In this document: piece after piece, positions 63,038-64,000 of the stretch
How the letters are laid out: every line of letters begins with the position of its first letter
Numbering within the stretch: position 1 is the stretch's first letter
NCBI GenBank assembly: GCA_030158675.1
Contig: JAOASL010000047.1
Span: forward strand, 43,188 to 107,187
DNA from: Burkholderiaceae bacterium
GTDB taxonomy: Bacteria > Pseudomonadota > Gammaproteobacteria > Burkholderiales > Burkholderiaceae_D
Direction of reading: 5' to 3'
DNA: 64,000 bases
The notes under the pieces: generated by a model
What the model saw: the letters and a program-made list of their open reading frames with translations, nothing else
Told to the model about the DNA's origin: nothing
Databases searched by the model: none
Made by a program: the position numbers and the translations under genes

Positions 63038-64000
63038 ATGAGCGATCACAGCAATTCGATCGGTGGACTGGATTTGAATTTTTTTGCCAGATTTCTTCCG
63101 CCGTATGGCAATTGGTGTGGTCCGAATTGGTCAGCAGGGGAATTTGGCGGGAGGCTTTCTTTGGAAGCGCTGAAGCTCGCCCCGGTTAGTAAAATTATCG
63201 GGGCTGACGGAGTTCTTCGTAATAGCGAAATAGATGCGATTTGCAAAGAGCATGACTTGGCGTATTACGAAGCTATGGGAAAGCCAAATGAAGCAGAGCT
63301 AGTTGCACAGGCAGATCTGAAATTGTTGAGTCAAATTACAGAAAAATTTGATTCGTTTATTTTTGAAGAGAAGGCGTATGCATTGCTTGCGTATCCTGCT
63401 TTTGTAGCAAAATCTTTTACATACGATGTCACAAAAATTATTTTTTCTAAGATTGCTGATGGATTTGAAAAAATTGGATCTTTTGTGTTTGAGAACTCTA
63501 CTCCACGGAGTCCCTTCGTTGAATTTCCTGGAGAGTATTTTCCAAGGAGTTGTTTGGTCGACTCTGAGGGAAATTTTGTGCTCAGCTGCGATCGCGACAA
63601 TCAAGAACAGATCATGAAGTTGGATGGCCAACTAAACTCCCTTAGCTTGTTGCAGCATAGTATTGATGAGGCAGGAAATATTTCAGAAGAAATGACGGTC
63701 CGATTCAATTTCGATTCATCGATCGCTGAATTGACGCATTCGACCGAAGGAGTTGAAGATCTTAAGGGGGTCGTTATTGGTCCAGTCACTCAGGAAAAGA
63801 TCGACCAATTTTGTGAACTGGGTTCTTTTGCGATTGATTTCCCTGCTTCCCAGGAAGCGTCTGCGCTTGCTCCGGAGGCTAACGATTTTCCTGCAATAGC
63901 TCTGTTCGATTCTTTCGAGATTCCTCTGGACTCATACGCACTGGCTGACTTCACCTCATGGTTCGACGAAGCAAATCCGATACTGATAGAGCCCTATCAA
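63038..64000 (+). CDS. phospholipase A2-like domain protein (partial, runs off window)
   Basis: An open frame of at least 321 codons from the ATG at 63038 (MSDHSNSIGG; an ATG at 63032 is also in frame but only two bases from the AAAGGA ribosome site). The N-terminus carries a PLA2-type calcium loop, Asn25-Trp-Cys27-Gly-Pro-Asn-Trp-Ser-Ala-Gly34, and 42 residues later the active-site helix Asp66-Ala-Ile-Cys69-Lys-Glu-His72-Asp73-x-x-Tyr76, with Cys27 and Cys69 placed for a disulfide. This resembles the small PLA2 domains of parvovirus VP1 and bacterial toxins. The rest is Glu/Ser/Phe-rich with no recognised domain. No signal peptide is seen. The C-terminus is unknown. Confidence 0.7.
   Translation, partial: MSDHSNSIGGLDLNFFARFLPPYGNWCGPNWSAGEFGGRLSLEALKLAPVSKIIGADGVLRNSEIDAICKEHDLAYYEAMGKPNEAELVAQADLKLLSQITEKFDSFIFEEKAYALLAYPAFVAKSFTYDVTKIIFSKIADGFEKIGSFVFENSTPRSPFVEFPGEYFPRSCLVDSEGNFVLSCDRDNQEQIMKLDGQLNSLSLLQHSIDEAGNISEEMTVRFNFDSSIAELTHSTEGVEDLKGVVIGPVTQEKIDQFCELGSFAIDFPASQEASALAPEANDFPAIALFDSFEIPLDSYALADFTSWFDEANPILIEPYQ

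Noticed and set aside
1..64000. tRNA, rRNA, CRISPR arrays, insertion sequences, attachment sites
   Set aside because: No T-loop/anticodon patterns, no regularly spaced repeats, no transposase and no long terminal inverted repeats were seen. xerC is the housekeeping recombinase, not an integrase of an island.

Overview
The window is chromosomal DNA from a high-GC Gram-negative bacterium. Gene content and order (gpmA-rhodanese-grxC-secB-gpsA, hslUV, dksA-COG0523-xerC, dapF-lpxL-metK, ahcY-holin-like-metF) point to Burkholderiales, perhaps Oxalobacteraceae. The family assignment is my inference from gene order, not a database result. I see no tRNA, rRNA, CRISPR array, insertion sequence or prophage. 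No gene-free stretch exceeds about 260 bases.

Region by region. 1-12.4 kb: cell-wall and cofactor housekeeping. This holds dacA with a partial ybeD-like gene, a VanZ-like membrane protein, birA-coaX-SPOR, argB, a HAD nucleotidase, slmA, moeB, a C-terminal processing protease and an EnvC-type amidase activator. 12.4-16.5 kb: gpmA, divergent from the rhodanese/grxC/secB/SH3/gpsA block. 16.7-27.8 kb: a type II secretion (T2SS) operon in the order gspG-H-I-J-K-L-M-N-D-E-F-C, without prepilin peptidase or pilotin. 27.8-31.1 kb: hslU, hslV and a STAS-like protein. 31.3-35.7 kb: a ZnuD-like TonB receptor with a DUF2946-like small protein, a cysteine-poor DksA and a COG0523 metallochaperone GTPase, which together look metal related. 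35.7-43.2 kb: xerC, a DUF484 protein, a porin, a Sel1-repeat protein, dapF and two lipid A acyltransferases.

43.2-50.3 kb is the activated methyl cycle. metK lies behind a strong promoter and a leader that matches the SAM-II riboswitch layout. ahcY lies behind a clear SAH riboswitch, and metF follows. Between metK and ahcY sits a subtilase with a GlyGly-CTERM-like tail, overlapping a rhombosortase-like rhomboid gene. These two fit functionally with the T2SS operon 20 kb away. 50.3-60.6 kb: 5-formyl-THF cyclo-ligase, a lytic transglycosylase, an NDUFA9-like reductase, cca, an EF-hand protein, and a LysR regulator divergent from a fused indolepyruvate ferredoxin oxidoreductase.

60.7-64 kb looks accessory and becomes visibly A+T richer. 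Two tandem paralogous exported proteins of unknown function are followed by an open gene that runs off the window. Its N-terminus carries what looks like a phospholipase A2 calcium loop and Cys-Lys-Glu-His-Asp active site. This end, together with the two methyl-cycle riboswitches, is the most interesting part of the window.
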